DNA from: JAHEFX01 sp964614585
Lineage (GTDB): Bacteria > Actinomycetota > Acidimicrobiia > Spongiisociales > JAENVV01
Direction: 5' to 3'
Length of the DNA stretch: 13,954 nucleotides
Assembly (NCBI GenBank): GCA_964614585.1
Contig: CAZTLW010000058.1
Span: forward strand, 1-13,954
Shown piece by piece: positions 1-6,981 of the stretch. Each line of letters starts with the position of its first letter. Within the stretch, counting starts at the first letter, position 1. The translations under genes were made by a program, and so were the position numbers. A model generated the notes under the pieces. That model did not search any database, had not been told where the DNA came from, and saw nothing but the letters and a program-made list of their open reading frames with translations.

Positions 1-486
1 TTCGGGAGCGAGGGTCACGATCCGCACGGCGGGCCGCGCCCACGGCGCGGGGTCCACGAACGTGCCGACATGGGCCAACGGATGGGCACCCCGACGCTCG
101 GCGGAGATGTAGGGGCCCTCCACGTGCAGCCCCAATGGCTCGGCGCCGACGAACCCCGGCGGCCGGTCGCCCATCGCGGCGAGGGCCCGGTCGATCGTCC
201 CGACGGGGCCCGTGATGACGGTCGGGCAGAACGCCGTCACGCCCTGGCTGGGCAGCGAGGCGGCCACCTCCCAGAGCGAGGCCGGGTCCGAGGTGATGTC
301 ATGGCCGAAGCCGCCGTTGACCTGCACGTCGACGAGCCCCGGCGCCAGGACGAAGTCACCGAGGTCGGTGGACCACGGGACGCTGCCGTGGGGGGCGACC
401 TCGGTGATGCGGCCGTCGGCGGTCACGACGTCGGCGGGGACGAGTTCGCGACCGACGAGGACCCGGGTCGACGAGAGGGCGGTCAC
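1..486 (-). CDS. nagA: N-acetylglucosamine-6-phosphate deacetylase (C-terminus beyond left edge)
   Basis: Cytoplasmic amidohydrolase that removes the acetyl group from GlcNAc-6-phosphate to give glucosamine-6-phosphate, the committed step of amino-sugar and cell-wall recycling. I translated the 162 visible N-terminal residues by hand. Residues 48-62 (LAPGLVDVQVNGGFG) match the conserved strand-end motif of NagA. QGVTAFCPTVITG follows at 81-93. Residues 118-134 (LGLHVEGPYISAERRGA) contain the metal-ligand Glu, here E123, in the family motif H-x-E-G-P. The family is usually about 380 residues, so roughly 60% lies outside the window. The start is GTG at 486: the last bases of the upstream exporter read CCGTGA, so GTG and that gene's TGA overlap by 4 bp, which suggests translational coupling. 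Only a weak Shine-Dalgarno precedes it, as expected for a coupled gene. Identification is firm; completeness cannot be judged. Confidence 0.93.
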   Translation of the reverse strand, partial: MTALSSTRVLVGRELVPADVVTADGRITEVAPHGSVPWSTDLGDFVLAPGLVDVQVNGGFGHDITSDPASLWEVAASLPSQGVTAFCPTVITGPVGTIDRALAAMGDRPPGFVGAEPLGLHVEGPYISAERRGAHPLAHVGTFVDPAPWARPAVRIVTLAPE

Positions 487-1340
487 GGCGCCTCGGCCGG
501 TTCCACCCGCCGCTCGCCACCGAGGGCGATGGCGACGACGACCAGCCCGATCCCGACGAGGTCGCGGGCCGTCGGCACCTGTTGGAGGGCGAGGAGTCCG
601 ACGACGGTCGCCGTGGCGGGCAACAGCGAGTTCAGGAGCGCAAAGCGAGGACGGGACACGCGGGTGAAGACGTGCTGGTCGAGGGCATAGGGGATGACGT
701 TCGAGAGCACTGCGGTGGCCAGCGCCAACCCCACGACCCATGGCGTGACCAGCGCCGACAGCGCCGGAGCCATCCCGAAGGGAGCGATGGCGACCGCTCC
801 CGCCAGCATGCCGACGCCGAGCCCGTCCACGGCCGCTCCCCGGTTGGCCACCCGCTCGCCCAGCACGATGTACGCCGCCCACAGCAAACCGGCGAGGAGC
901 GCAAACCCCACGCCCGCCAGCGTCCCCCCGGACTCGACTCCGGCCAGCACGACGACCCCCGCCGCGGCGAGCGCGAGGGCGAACCACGAGCGGCGCGTCC
1001 GAGAGCCCAGGGCGGCGACGGCGGTGGGGCCGATGAACTCGATGGCGACGGCGTTGCCGAGCGGCAGACGATCGATGGCGAGGTAGAAGCTCAGGTTCAT
1101 CGCCGCCAGCGCCGACCCGAAGAGCGCCGCCCAGAGCAGGTCGGATCGGGTCCACGAGCGTCGCCACGAGCGACGGGCCACCACGATGATCACCCCGGCG
1201 CCCAACACCCGCCACCAGGCGACACCCGCCGGGGCCAGCTGGGCGAACAGGACGACGGCGATCGAGGCGCCCGCGTACATCGACACCCCGGACGTCACGA
1301 ACAGGCCTTCGGGCGGGAGTCGGGCGAGCAGGCGGGCCAT
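483..1340 (-). CDS. EamA/DMT-family transporter, RhtA-like exporter
   Basis: Inner-membrane transporter of the drug/metabolite superfamily, 285 residues, the usual length for a two-EamA-repeat, ten-helix protein. Hydrophobic stretches are spaced along the whole chain, including about 23-38, 43-56, 68-85, 119-135, 141-160, 201-217 and 261-274. Residues 81-113 (AMNLSFYLAIDRLPLGNAVA followed by EFIGPTAVAALGS) closely resemble the segment of E. coli RhtA, the threonine/homoserine exporter, so an amino-acid or small-metabolite exporter is the best guess. The real substrate is unknown. The gene lies upstream of nagA and overlaps its GTG start by 4 bp, so the two are probably co-translated. That leaves open an export role linked to amino-sugar metabolism, which is inference only. 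The ATG at 1340 has a poor ribosome site. A later in-frame ATG at residue 21 would remove the start of the first helix and is less likely. Confidence 0.87.
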   Translation of the reverse strand: MARLLARLPPEGLFVTSGVSMYAGASIAVVLFAQLAPAGVAWWRVLGAGVIIVVARRSWRRSWTRSDLLWAALFGSALAAMNLSFYLAIDRLPLGNAVAIEFIGPTAVAALGSRTRRSWFALALAAAGVVVLAGVESGGTLAGVGFALLAGLLWAAYIVLGERVANRGAAVDGLGVGMLAGAVAIAPFGMAPALSALVTPWVVGLALATAVLSNVIPYALDQHVFTRVSRPRFALLNSLLPATATVVGLLALQQVPTARDLVGIGLVVVAIALGGERRVEPAEAP

Positions 1341-1367
1341 GTCCCGGCGATGGTGGCAGAACGCGGA

Positions 1368-1394
1368 AGCGCCCCGCCGGCAGGGCGGGGCGCT
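1368..1394 (-). terminator. GC-rich hairpin, possible terminator or attenuator
   Basis: A perfect 11-bp stem pairs 1368-1378 with 1384-1394 around a 5-nt loop. It lies between the end of glgP and the start of the RhtA-like gene, both on the minus strand. No clear T-run follows on that strand, so it may work as an imperfect terminator or an attenuator. Flanking GAAGCG (1366-1371) and CGCTTC (1397-1402) can lengthen the stem by overlapping pairing. Confidence 0.45.
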
Positions 1395-1415
1395 CTCGCT
1401 TCAGGGGGAAGCGCC

Positions 1416-1456
1416 GACGGGCCCGGATGGTCGGGGAGCAACCATCCCGGTCCGTC
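1416..1456 (-). terminator. Long hairpin downstream of glgP
   Basis: Positions 1416-1431 pair with 1441-1456. This is 16 positions with one C-C mismatch and one G-T wobble, around a 9-nt loop. It is the first structure after the glgP stop (66 bases away) and may end or stabilise the glgP transcript. A smaller hairpin (1397-1402 with 1408-1413) sits between it and the 1368-1394 stem. The rest of spacer 1341-1521 shows no gene. Pairing is seen directly; the role is inferred. Confidence 0.45.
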
Positions 1457-1521
1457 TCGTGCATCCTTTCACAAGCCCCCTCAATCCCCCGTGAGAGGGA
1501 GGTGAGAACTCGATGAGATCC

Positions 1522-3960
1522 TCAGACGCCCCACACCCGGTCGGCGTACTCCCGAATGGCCCGGTCGGAGGAGAAGTACCCGGAGCGAGCCACGTTGAGG
1601 ACCGAGGACCGGGTCCACCGGGGACGGTCGCGCCAGGCGGCGTCGACCTCGGCCTGCGCTTCGAGGAACGCCCGGAAGTCCGCCAGCACGAGGTAGTGGT
1701 CGACGTCCCGGAGGTTCTTCACGAGCGGCCGGAGGACGTCGGCGTCGCCGCTGGTGAAGTAGCCGCTCCCGAGCATGTCGAGGGCGGCGACCAACTCCGA
1801 GTCCTGGGCGAGCACCGTCCTGGGGTCGTACCCGGACGCCCGACGGGCGGCGACCTCCTCGGTCGTGAGCCCGAACAGGAAGAAGTTGTCGTCACCCACT
1901 CGCTCGCGGATCTCCACGTTGGCGCCGTCGTCCGTGCCGATCGTGAGCGCCCCGTTGAGGGCGAACTTCATGTTGCCGGTCCCCGAGGCCTCGTAGCCGG
2001 CCGTGGAGATCTGCTCCGAGAGGTCGGCGGCCGGGTAGATGACCTGAGCACTGGTCACGTTGTAGTTGGGTACGAACACGACCCGCATCACGTCGTTGAC
2101 GTCTCGGTCGGCGTTGACGACGTCGCCCACCGAGTTGATCGCCTTGATGATCAACTTCGCCATGTGGTAGCCGGGCGCCGCCTTGCCGCCGAAGATGAAC
2201 GTGCGGGGGACGGGGTCGGTGAGGCGGCCGGCCTTGATGGCGTTGTAGCGGGCCACGATGTGGAGCAGTTGGAGGTGCTGGCGCTTGTACTCGTGGATGC
2301 GCTTCACCAGCACGTCGAACATCGAGTTGGCGTCGAGGCGGACCCCCCGCTCGATGGCGAGCTTCGTGAGGAACCGCTTGGCGTCCCGCTGGGCCTGGTC
2401 CCACGCTTCCAGGAACCCGGCGTCGTCGATGTGGTCCTCGAGCCCCGCCAGGCGGTCGAGGTCGACGTCCCAACCCCGCCCGATCGTCTCGTCCAGGAGG
2501 ATCGAGAGCGACGGGTCGGCGAAACGCATGAACCGACGGGGCGTGATCCCGTTGGTGATCGCCACGTACTTGTCGGGCCAGAGGGCGTGGTGGTCGGCCA
2601 TGACGCTGGTCTTCAGCAACTCGGTGTGGAGTTGGCTGACGCCGTTGATCGTGTGGCTGGCTGCGGCGGCCAGGTTGGCCATCCGCACGTGCCGTTCGCC
2701 CTCCTCCCCGACGATCGAGAGCGCCCGGACCTTCTCCTCGTCGCCGTGGGTCCGCACCCTGACCTCGTCGAGGAACCGCTGGTTGATCTCGAAGATGAGC
2801 TCCAGGTGCCGGGGCAGCAGCTGGGCGATGAGCGCCACCGGCCACCGTTCGAGCGCCTCGGGCAACAGTGTGTGGTTGGTGTAGGCGAACGTCCGCTGGG
2901 TGACGTCCCAGGCCTCGTCCCATCGGAGGTCGTACTCGTCGATGAGGAGCCGCATGAGCTCGGGTACCGCGATCGCCGGGTGGGTGTCGTTGAGCTGGAT
3001 CGCGTAGCGATCGGCGAACTCGGCGGGCGTTGCCCCGGTCCGCAGATGCCGGCGCATCATGTCCTGCAGCGAGCAGGTGACGAAGAAGTACTGCTGCTGC
3101 AGGCGGAGGCGCTTGCCGGCGGCGGGCTCGTCGTTGGGGTACAGGACCTTCGAGATGGTCTCCGACCGGACGGCCGACTCCACCGCCCCCCAGTAGTCGC
3201 CGGCGTTGAAGGCGGCCAGGTCGAAGCCTTCGGCCGCCTCGGCGCGCCAGAGCCGCAGGAGATTCCCCGACGGGACGCCGTGGCCCACGATCGGGGTGTC
3301 GAAGGCCATCCCCGCCAGCTCCCAGTCGGGGTGCCAGATGACGCGGGTGCGGCCGGCGGCATCGGTCTGGTGCTCGGTGTGGCCGCCGAAGCGCACCGGG
3401 TAGGTCAGCTCGGGGCGGCGGATCTCCCACGGGTTGCCCTTGGCCAGCCAGTGGTCGGGGCGCTCGACCTGCCAGCCACCCTCGATCTCCTGGGTGAAGA
3501 TGCCGTACTCGTAGCGGATCCCGTAGCCGATGGCCGGGATCTCGAGCGTGGCCATCGACTCCATGTAACAGGCCGCGAGACGACCGAGGCCGCCATTGCC
3601 GAGACCCGGCTCGGGCTCGAGCGCCAACACGTCGATGAGGTCGAGGTCGACCTCGGCGACGGCCGCCCGATAGGTGTCCCACTCCCCCACTGCGTGCAGG
3701 TTGCGACCCAGCTGCGGGCCGATGAGGAACTCAGCCGACAGGTAGGCGACGGTCCGGGCCTGGGCCTCCTCGGTGGCGGCCTCGGTCTCGAGGCGGCGGT
3801 TGATGAGGCGGTCACGCACGGTGCGGGCGACGGCCCAGTACCAGTCCTCGGGGGTGGCGTTCCAGGCCATGCGGCCGCGCGTGCGCCAGAGCTTGCGTCG
3901 GATCTCCTCGACCAACTCGAGGACTTCGGGGCGGGCGGTGTCCCTGATCATGCGGGCCAT
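1522..3960 (-). CDS. glgP: Glycogen (alpha-1,4-glucan) phosphorylase
   Basis: GT35-family enzyme that releases glucose-1-phosphate from the ends of glycogen or maltodextrin using inorganic phosphate and PLP. At 812 residues it is full length (E. coli GlgP is 815). Residues 115-130 hold the conserved EPEPGLGNGGLGRLAA, and GDYWGAV is at 254-260. The phosphate-binding region is VKRIHEYKR (552-560) and GGKAAPGYHMAK (591-602). The PLP-lysine motif EASGTGNMK lies at 657-665, so K665 should carry the cofactor. The open frame continues far upstream to 5169, but the start at 3960 gives the canonical length and is preceded by GGAGAGG at 3967-3973, six bases away. Only 26 bp separate it from the upstream oxidoreductase, so they are probably co-transcribed. 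There is no long N-terminal extension of the regulated eukaryotic kind. malP is an alternative name, because sequence alone does not separate glycogen from maltodextrin preference. Confidence 0.97.
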   Translation of the reverse strand: MARMIRDTARPEVLELVEEIRRKLWRTRGRMAWNATPEDWYWAVARTVRDRLINRRLETEAATEEAQARTVAYLSAEFLIGPQLGRNLHAVGEWDTYRAAVAEVDLDLIDVLALEPEPGLGNGGLGRLAACYMESMATLEIPAIGYGIRYEYGIFTQEIEGGWQVERPDHWLAKGNPWEIRRPELTYPVRFGGHTEHQTDAAGRTRVIWHPDWELAGMAFDTPIVGHGVPSGNLLRLWRAEAAEGFDLAAFNAGDYWGAVESAVRSETISKVLYPNDEPAAGKRLRLQQQYFFVTCSLQDMMRRHLRTGATPAEFADRYAIQLNDTHPAIAVPELMRLLIDEYDLRWDEAWDVTQRTFAYTNHTLLPEALERWPVALIAQLLPRHLELIFEINQRFLDEVRVRTHGDEEKVRALSIVGEEGERHVRMANLAAAASHTINGVSQLHTELLKTSVMADHHALWPDKYVAITNGITPRRFMRFADPSLSILLDETIGRGWDVDLDRLAGLEDHIDDAGFLEAWDQAQRDAKRFLTKLAIERGVRLDANSMFDVLVKRIHEYKRQHLQLLHIVARYNAIKAGRLTDPVPRTFIFGGKAAPGYHMAKLIIKAINSVGDVVNADRDVNDVMRVVFVPNYNVTSAQVIYPAADLSEQISTAGYEASGTGNMKFALNGALTIGTDDGANVEIRERVGDDNFFLFGLTTEEVAARRASGYDPRTVLAQDSELVAALDMLGSGYFTSGDADVLRPLVKNLRDVDHYLVLADFRAFLEAQAEVDAAWRDRPRWTRSSVLNVARSGYFSSDRAIREYADRVWGV

Positions 3961-3986
3961 TGTGGGCCTCTCCGGTGGGCGATGGG

Positions 3987-5015
3987 TCAGCCGCCGACGA
4001 TGTCGGCGGCGATCTGGAGGAGCTGGGGTGGCCCCTGGATGAGGATCGTGGTGACGACGGACGCCTCCCAGGCGGCCAGGTCGTCGCGGATCTTGTCGGG
4101 CGGCCCGACGAGGGCGACCTCCTCCACCATGGCGGTCGGGACGGCGGCGGCCGCCTCCTGCTTGCGGCCGTCGAGGTACAGGTCGGTGATCGTCCGGCAC
4201 TCCGCCTCGTAGCCCATCCGCTCGAAGACCTGGCGGTGGAAGTTGGTGGCCTTGGCCCCCATCCCGCCGATGTAGAGGGCGAGCCAGGGCCGAATGGCGT
4301 CGGCGGCCTGCTCGATGTCGGGGTTGGGGACGAACGGGACCATCGCAGCGACGTCGAAGTCGTCGAAGCTCCGGCGGGCGCCCGGCCGGGCGAAGCCCTC
4401 GGACAGCGCCGACCGGTAGAAGGCGTCGTCCTTGGGGGCGAAGAACAACGGCAACCATCCGTCGGCGATCTCGGCGGCAAGGGCCACGTTCTTGGGCCCC
4501 TCGGCCCCCAGGTGGATCGGGAGGTCGGCCCGGACCGGATGGATGGTCGACTTCAACGGCTTGCCGAGCCCGGTGCCACCGGGCAGGGGCAGCGTGTAGT
4601 GGTCGCCCTCGAAGCTCACCGGCTCCTCCCGGGCGAAGATCGCCCGCAGGATCGCCACGTACTCCCGGGTACGGGCCAGCGGCTTCGGGAAGGGTTGGCC
4701 GTACCAACCCTCCACCACCTGTGGGCCGCTCACCCCGAGCCCGAGTCGGAACCGCCCGCCCGACAGGTGGTCGAGCGTCATGGCGGCCATGGCTGTGGCC
4801 GCCGGGGTCCGGGCTGACAATTGGAGGATGTCGGTGCCGAGGCCGATGCGCTCGGTGCGAGAGCCCCACCAGGCCAGTGGTGTGAGGGCGTCGGAGCCGT
4901 ACGCCTCGGCGGTCCAGGCCGAGTCGAACCCGAGGCGCTCGGCCTCCAACAAGCCCTCGAGGGCGTCGTCGGGCGGGCCCGATCCCCAGTAGCCGATGGC
5001 GTATCCGAGTCGCAT
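3987..5015 (-). CDS. LLM-class F420-dependent oxidoreductase
   Basis: A 342-residue protein with the luciferase-like (bacterial luciferase / F420 reductase) TIM-barrel fold, typical of actinobacteria that make cofactor F420. Family signatures in order: an N-terminal strand with AEAYGSDALTPLAWWG (36-51), TERIGLGTDILQLSARTP (54-71), and LDHLSGGRFRLGLGVSGPQV (81-100) followed by VEGWYGQPF. IHLGAEGPKN and AEIADGW come in the middle, and a closing helix carries VGPPDKIRDDLAAW. It most resembles the probable F420-dependent oxidoreductases of mycobacteria; substrate and reaction are unknown. It is the first gene of the minus-strand run, with glgP 26 bp downstream. TAGCGT (5024-5029 on the minus strand) sits 8 bases before the ATG with no obvious Shine-Dalgarno, so a leaderless transcript is possible. 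F420 use is inferred from the family. Confidence 0.92.
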   Translation of the reverse strand: MRLGYAIGYWGSGPPDDALEGLLEAERLGFDSAWTAEAYGSDALTPLAWWGSRTERIGLGTDILQLSARTPAATAMAAMTLDHLSGGRFRLGLGVSGPQVVEGWYGQPFPKPLARTREYVAILRAIFAREEPVSFEGDHYTLPLPGGTGLGKPLKSTIHPVRADLPIHLGAEGPKNVALAAEIADGWLPLFFAPKDDAFYRSALSEGFARPGARRSFDDFDVAAMVPFVPNPDIEQAADAIRPWLALYIGGMGAKATNFHRQVFERMGYEAECRTITDLYLDGRKQEAAAAVPTAMVEEVALVGPPDKIRDDLAAWEASVVTTILIQGPPQLLQIAADIVGG

Positions 5016-5062
5016 GGCCGACCACGCTACCCACTTGCCCCCCGCTCCGACCCGTCCGGGAA

Positions 5063-5079
5063 ATACCCCTACGGAGTAT
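5063..5079. promoter_or_regulatory. Palindrome resembling a CsoR/CstR-family operator
   Basis: ATACCCCTACGGAGTAT reads as two 7-bp arms (6 of 7 complementary) around a 3-bp centre. It sits in the 146-bp divergent region between the oxidoreductase (starting at 5015, minus) and the membrane protein (starting at 5162, plus). The look is that of the ATACCCC-GGGGTAT operators known for CsoR-type copper or sulfur sensors. A possible -10 box (TACCCT, 5100-5105) places the palindrome around or just upstream of the -35 region of the rightward promoter. No regulator gene is visible nearby. Confidence 0.35.
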
Positions 5080-5161
5080 GGGTGTCGGGGAGGACCCTCT
5101 ACCCTGTGTCACCAACCAGACAGCCGGGTAGGGCCCGGCACCCATGGGAGGAAGACACACA

Positions 5162-5593
5162 ATGGGCAAAATCGTCGGACCGGTCTCCTACGTACTGGGA
5201 GCCCTCATGATCATCGGGAGCGTCGTCACGTGGATCCTCGTGTCGAGCACGCTCGCCGACCAGAACATCACCACACCGGGCAATGCGGTGTGCCTGCCGG
5301 ACCAGACGGTCGCCGGGCCGTTCACCGCCTACTGCCAGGCGCAGACCATCGACCGGAATGCCCGCGAGGCCACCGGTGGCCTGACGTACGCGGAGCTGGA
5401 GCAGGACGACCCGCTGCGGGACACGGCCGTCAAGGCCGCCTTCCTGCAGTCCTCGCTGTTCACCTCGGTGCTCGCCTTCGGCGTGGCCGCCATGGCATTC
5501 GCCATCGGGGTCCTGTTCGTGCTGCTGGGCGGAGCCGTCAACTCCTACGAGTCGCGCCTCCAGGCGCTCGGCTCGGGAGCCGAAGCCGGCTGA
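5162..5593 (+). CDS. Small two-helix membrane protein of the actinobacterial 'LigA-like' family
   Basis: A 143-residue predicted membrane protein: helix at about 7-29, an extracytoplasmic loop to about 96, a second helix at about 98-124 and a short polar tail. Segments GPFTAYCQAQTI (52-63), EATGGLTYAEL (69-79) and AFLQSSLFTSVLAFGVAAMA (93-112) are the hallmark of a widespread actinobacterial family. It is often annotated 'aromatic ring-opening dioxygenase LigA', a misnomer: it has no dioxygenase fold. The function is unknown. Unusually, the loop has two cysteines (C44, C58) that could form a disulfide. The ATG at 5162 is preferred over one at 5144 because GGGAGGAAG (5146-5154) makes an excellent ribosome site seven bases upstream, and that sequence would be coding if the earlier start were used. 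It appears monocistronic, between its own promoter region and a strong terminator. Confidence 0.85.
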   Translation: MGKIVGPVSYVLGALMIIGSVVTWILVSSTLADQNITTPGNAVCLPDQTVAGPFTAYCQAQTIDRNAREATGGLTYAELEQDDPLRDTAVKAAFLQSSLFTSVLAFGVAAMAFAIGVLFVLLGGAVNSYESRLQALGSGAEAG

Positions 5594-5613
5594 CCGGACC
5601 CATCACCGATCCG

Positions 5614-5642
5614 ACGTGCCCCCCGCTCGGCGGGGGGCACGT
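5614..5642 (+). terminator. Strong hairpin terminator after the small membrane gene
   Basis: A perfect 12-bp stem pairs 5614-5625 with 5631-5642 around the loop CTCGG. It begins 20 bases after the TGA. No proper T-run follows (only TTCG), as is usual in high-GC actinobacteria. It isolates the membrane gene from the thiamine operon. Confidence 0.78.
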
Positions 5643-5683
5643 TCGCGTCGGGGGCGCCGGGTGCCGTCGGCTCGTCCTGCGCC

Positions 5684-5714
5684 TTGCGCGTTGTGGACAT
5701 CGTCGGCGTAGGCT
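5684..5714 (+). promoter_or_regulatory. Candidate promoter for the riboswitch-thiBPQ transcript
   Basis: TTGCGC (5684-5689) and TAGGCT (5709-5714) make a plausible -35/-10 pair with a longish 19-bp spacer. The predicted start near 5721 would coincide with the first base pairs of the riboswitch P1 stem at 5722, which supports the placement. The -35 match is modest. Confidence 0.38.
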
Positions 5715-5721
5715 CGGCATC

Positions 5722-5822
5722 GGCCACACCGGGGAGTCCGCACGCGGCGGGCTGAGAGGCTGGGCGACCGCCCATCGACCCGATACCTGAACCGGATCAT
5801 GCCGGCGGAGGGAGGCGTGGCC
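5722..5822 (+). promoter_or_regulatory. TPP riboswitch (THI element)
   Basis: Aptamer that binds thiamine pyrophosphate and switches off downstream thiamine genes. All conserved parts are visible. P1 pairs GGCCAC (5722-5727) with GTGGCC (5817-5822). P2 pairs CGGG (5730-5733) with CCCG (5779-5782). P3 pairs 5737-5741 with 5747-5751, followed by the invariant CTGAGA (5752-5757). An optional P3a hairpin lies at 5762-5773. The pyrophosphate-sensor half reads ACCTGAACCGGATCATGCCG (5785-5804), then GCGGAGGGA, with P5 pairing CCGG with CCGG. It lies directly upstream of a thiamine transporter, which confirms the assignment. Confidence 0.97.
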
Positions 5823-5830
5823 CGGCCCGA

Positions 5831-5864
5831 GTGCCGCTCCCCCTGCCGGTCGTGCAGGAGGCAC
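5831..5864 (+). promoter_or_regulatory. Shine-Dalgarno-sequestering hairpin of thiB (riboswitch expression platform)
   Basis: GTGCC (5831-5835) pairs with GGCAC (5860-5864), and TCC (5838-5840) with GGA (5857-5859), leaving a 2-nt GC bulge. The 3' arm contains the thiB ribosome site AGGAGG (5856-5861), which is otherwise ideally placed seven bases before the ATG. A rival pairing of CCTGC (5842-5846) with GCAGG (5854-5858) also covers part of it. No T-run follows, so control of translation initiation is more likely than termination. The structure is seen in the sequence; the switching is inferred. Confidence 0.55.
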
Positions 5865-5867
5865 CCC

Positions 5868-6902
5868 ATGTCCAGGACCATCACGGTCGCCCTCGCGGCG
5901 ACACTGGTCGTGGCGGCGTGCAGCTCGACCGGCGGGCCCCCCGAGACCACGGAGGCCCCCACCGAGCTGACGCTGCTCACCCACGGCTCGTTCCTCGTCT
6001 CCGACGACGTGTGGACGGCGTTCGAGACCGAGACCGGCATCACCGTCGAGGTGGTGCAGGCCGGCGACGCCGGCGCCGTCGTCAACCAGGCGATACTCAC
6101 CGCCGACGACCCCACCGCCGACGTGCTGTTCGGCGTCGACACGACGTTGCTGTCGCGGGCGCTCGAGGCTGAGATCTTCACCGCCTACGAGGCCGAGGGC
6201 CTCGATGGCGTCCCCGAGGGGCTCGCCACCTCCGAGTTCGTGACCCCCATCGACTTCGGCGACGTCTGCCTCAACTACGACGTCGGCTTCTTCTCGGGTG
6301 ACCTCGCCCCGCCGGGCTCGCTCGACGATCTGGTCGACCCCGCCTACGCCGGGCTGACGGTGGTGCAGAACCCCGCCACCTCGAGTCCCGGCCTCGCCTT
6401 CGTACTGGCGACGATCGCCGAATACGGCGAGGACGGCTGGGAGGACTGGTGGGCGTCGCTGGCCGCCAACGACGTGCGAGTGACGTCGGGGTGGGAGGAG
6501 GCCTACTACGGCGACTTCACGGTGGCGGGCGGCGGCGACCGGCCGATCGTGGTCTCCTACGCCACGTCGCCGCCGGCCGAGGTCATCTTCGCCGAGGAGC
6601 CGCCCGAGGAGGCCCCCACCGCGGTGGTGGAGGCCTCGTGCTTCCGCCAGGTCGAGTACGCCGGGATCCTCCGGCCGTCCGAGTCGGCGGAGGCGCTGGT
6701 GGACTTCATGCTCTCGCCGGTCTTCCAGGAGGACATCCCGCTCAACATGTTCGTGTTCCCGGCCGTCGAGGACACCCCGCTCCCGCCGGAGTTCGTGGAG
6801 TTCTCGGTGGTGCCCGACGACCCGCTCTCGCTCGACCCCGAACGCATCGAGGAACAGCGCGACGAGTGGATCGACCGGTGGACGGAGATCGTCCTTCCAT
6901 GA
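5868..6902 (+). CDS. thiB: Thiamine ABC transporter, substrate-binding lipoprotein
   Basis: A 344-residue extracytoplasmic solute-binding protein of the ThiB/TbpA type, delivering thiamine, thiamine phosphate or TPP to the ThiP permease. The N-terminus is a lipoprotein signal: SRT, a hydrophobic stretch and the lipobox VAAC with lipidated C18, so it should be tethered to the outer face of the membrane. The mature part has the ThiB pattern. It includes LTLLTHGSFLVSDDVWTAFE near the start, a VLFGVDTTLLSRALE segment, FVTPIDFGDVCLNYD, and NPATSSPGLAFVLATIAEYG with W-rich DGWEDWW after it. VSYATSPPAEV and FRQVEYAGIL follow, then a C-terminal stretch typical of ABC binding proteins. The ATG at 5868 is chosen because AGGAGG lies seven bases upstream and the signal peptide begins there. 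A longer frame from 5799 would run through the riboswitch. Expression should fall when TPP is abundant. Confidence 0.95.
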   Translation: MSRTITVALAATLVVAACSSTGGPPETTEAPTELTLLTHGSFLVSDDVWTAFETETGITVEVVQAGDAGAVVNQAILTADDPTADVLFGVDTTLLSRALEAEIFTAYEAEGLDGVPEGLATSEFVTPIDFGDVCLNYDVGFFSGDLAPPGSLDDLVDPAYAGLTVVQNPATSSPGLAFVLATIAEYGEDGWEDWWASLAANDVRVTSGWEEAYYGDFTVAGGGDRPIVVSYATSPPAEVIFAEEPPEEAPTAVVEASCFRQVEYAGILRPSESAEALVDFMLSPVFQEDIPLNMFVFPAVEDTPLPPEFVEFSVVPDDPLSLDPERIEEQRDEWIDRWTEIVLP

Positions 6903-6912
6903 CCGCCCCCCA

Positions 6913-6967
6913 CCCGTTCCTGTGTCGTCCAGCCCCCCATTTGGGGGGCCGGCGACACAAGAACGGG
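6913..6967 (+). repeat. 55-nt imperfect palindrome between thiB and thiP
   Basis: Lower stem: CCCGTTC (6913-6919) pairs with GAACGGG (6961-6967). Then TGTGTCG (6921-6927) pairs with CGACACA (6953-6959). At the top, six C (6933-6938) pair with six G (6943-6948) around ATTT, with a few mismatches and one bulge between. It starts 10 bases after the thiB stop and ends 14 before thiP. It may be an extragenic palindromic repeat or a stability/attenuation hairpin that favours binding-protein mRNA over permease. Confidence 0.7.
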
Positions 6968-6981
6968 GTGATGGGGGTTCG

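Noticed and set aside
1513..4212. 899-residue open frame on the plus strand
   Set aside because: It is an antisense shadow of glgP: low-complexity Val/Gly/Asp-rich composition, no domain, and it arises from GC-rich third positions.
5057..5090. Fourth copy of the GGAAAT-C6-G6 repeat
   Set aside because: GGGAAATACCCCTACGGAG has a superficial likeness to copy A, but lacks the C6/G6 stem and is better explained as a promoter palindrome.
3961..5169. N-terminal extension of glgP to a 1215-residue fusion protein
   Set aside because: The extra frame lies antiphase within the real oxidoreductase gene, is Arg/Pro-rich shadow sequence, and the canonical GlgP length and ribosome site begin at 3960.
5162..5593. 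Naming the small membrane protein an aromatic ring-opening dioxygenase (LigA)
   Set aside because: The label is propagated for this family but the sequence is two membrane helices with a short loop and has no dioxygenase domain.
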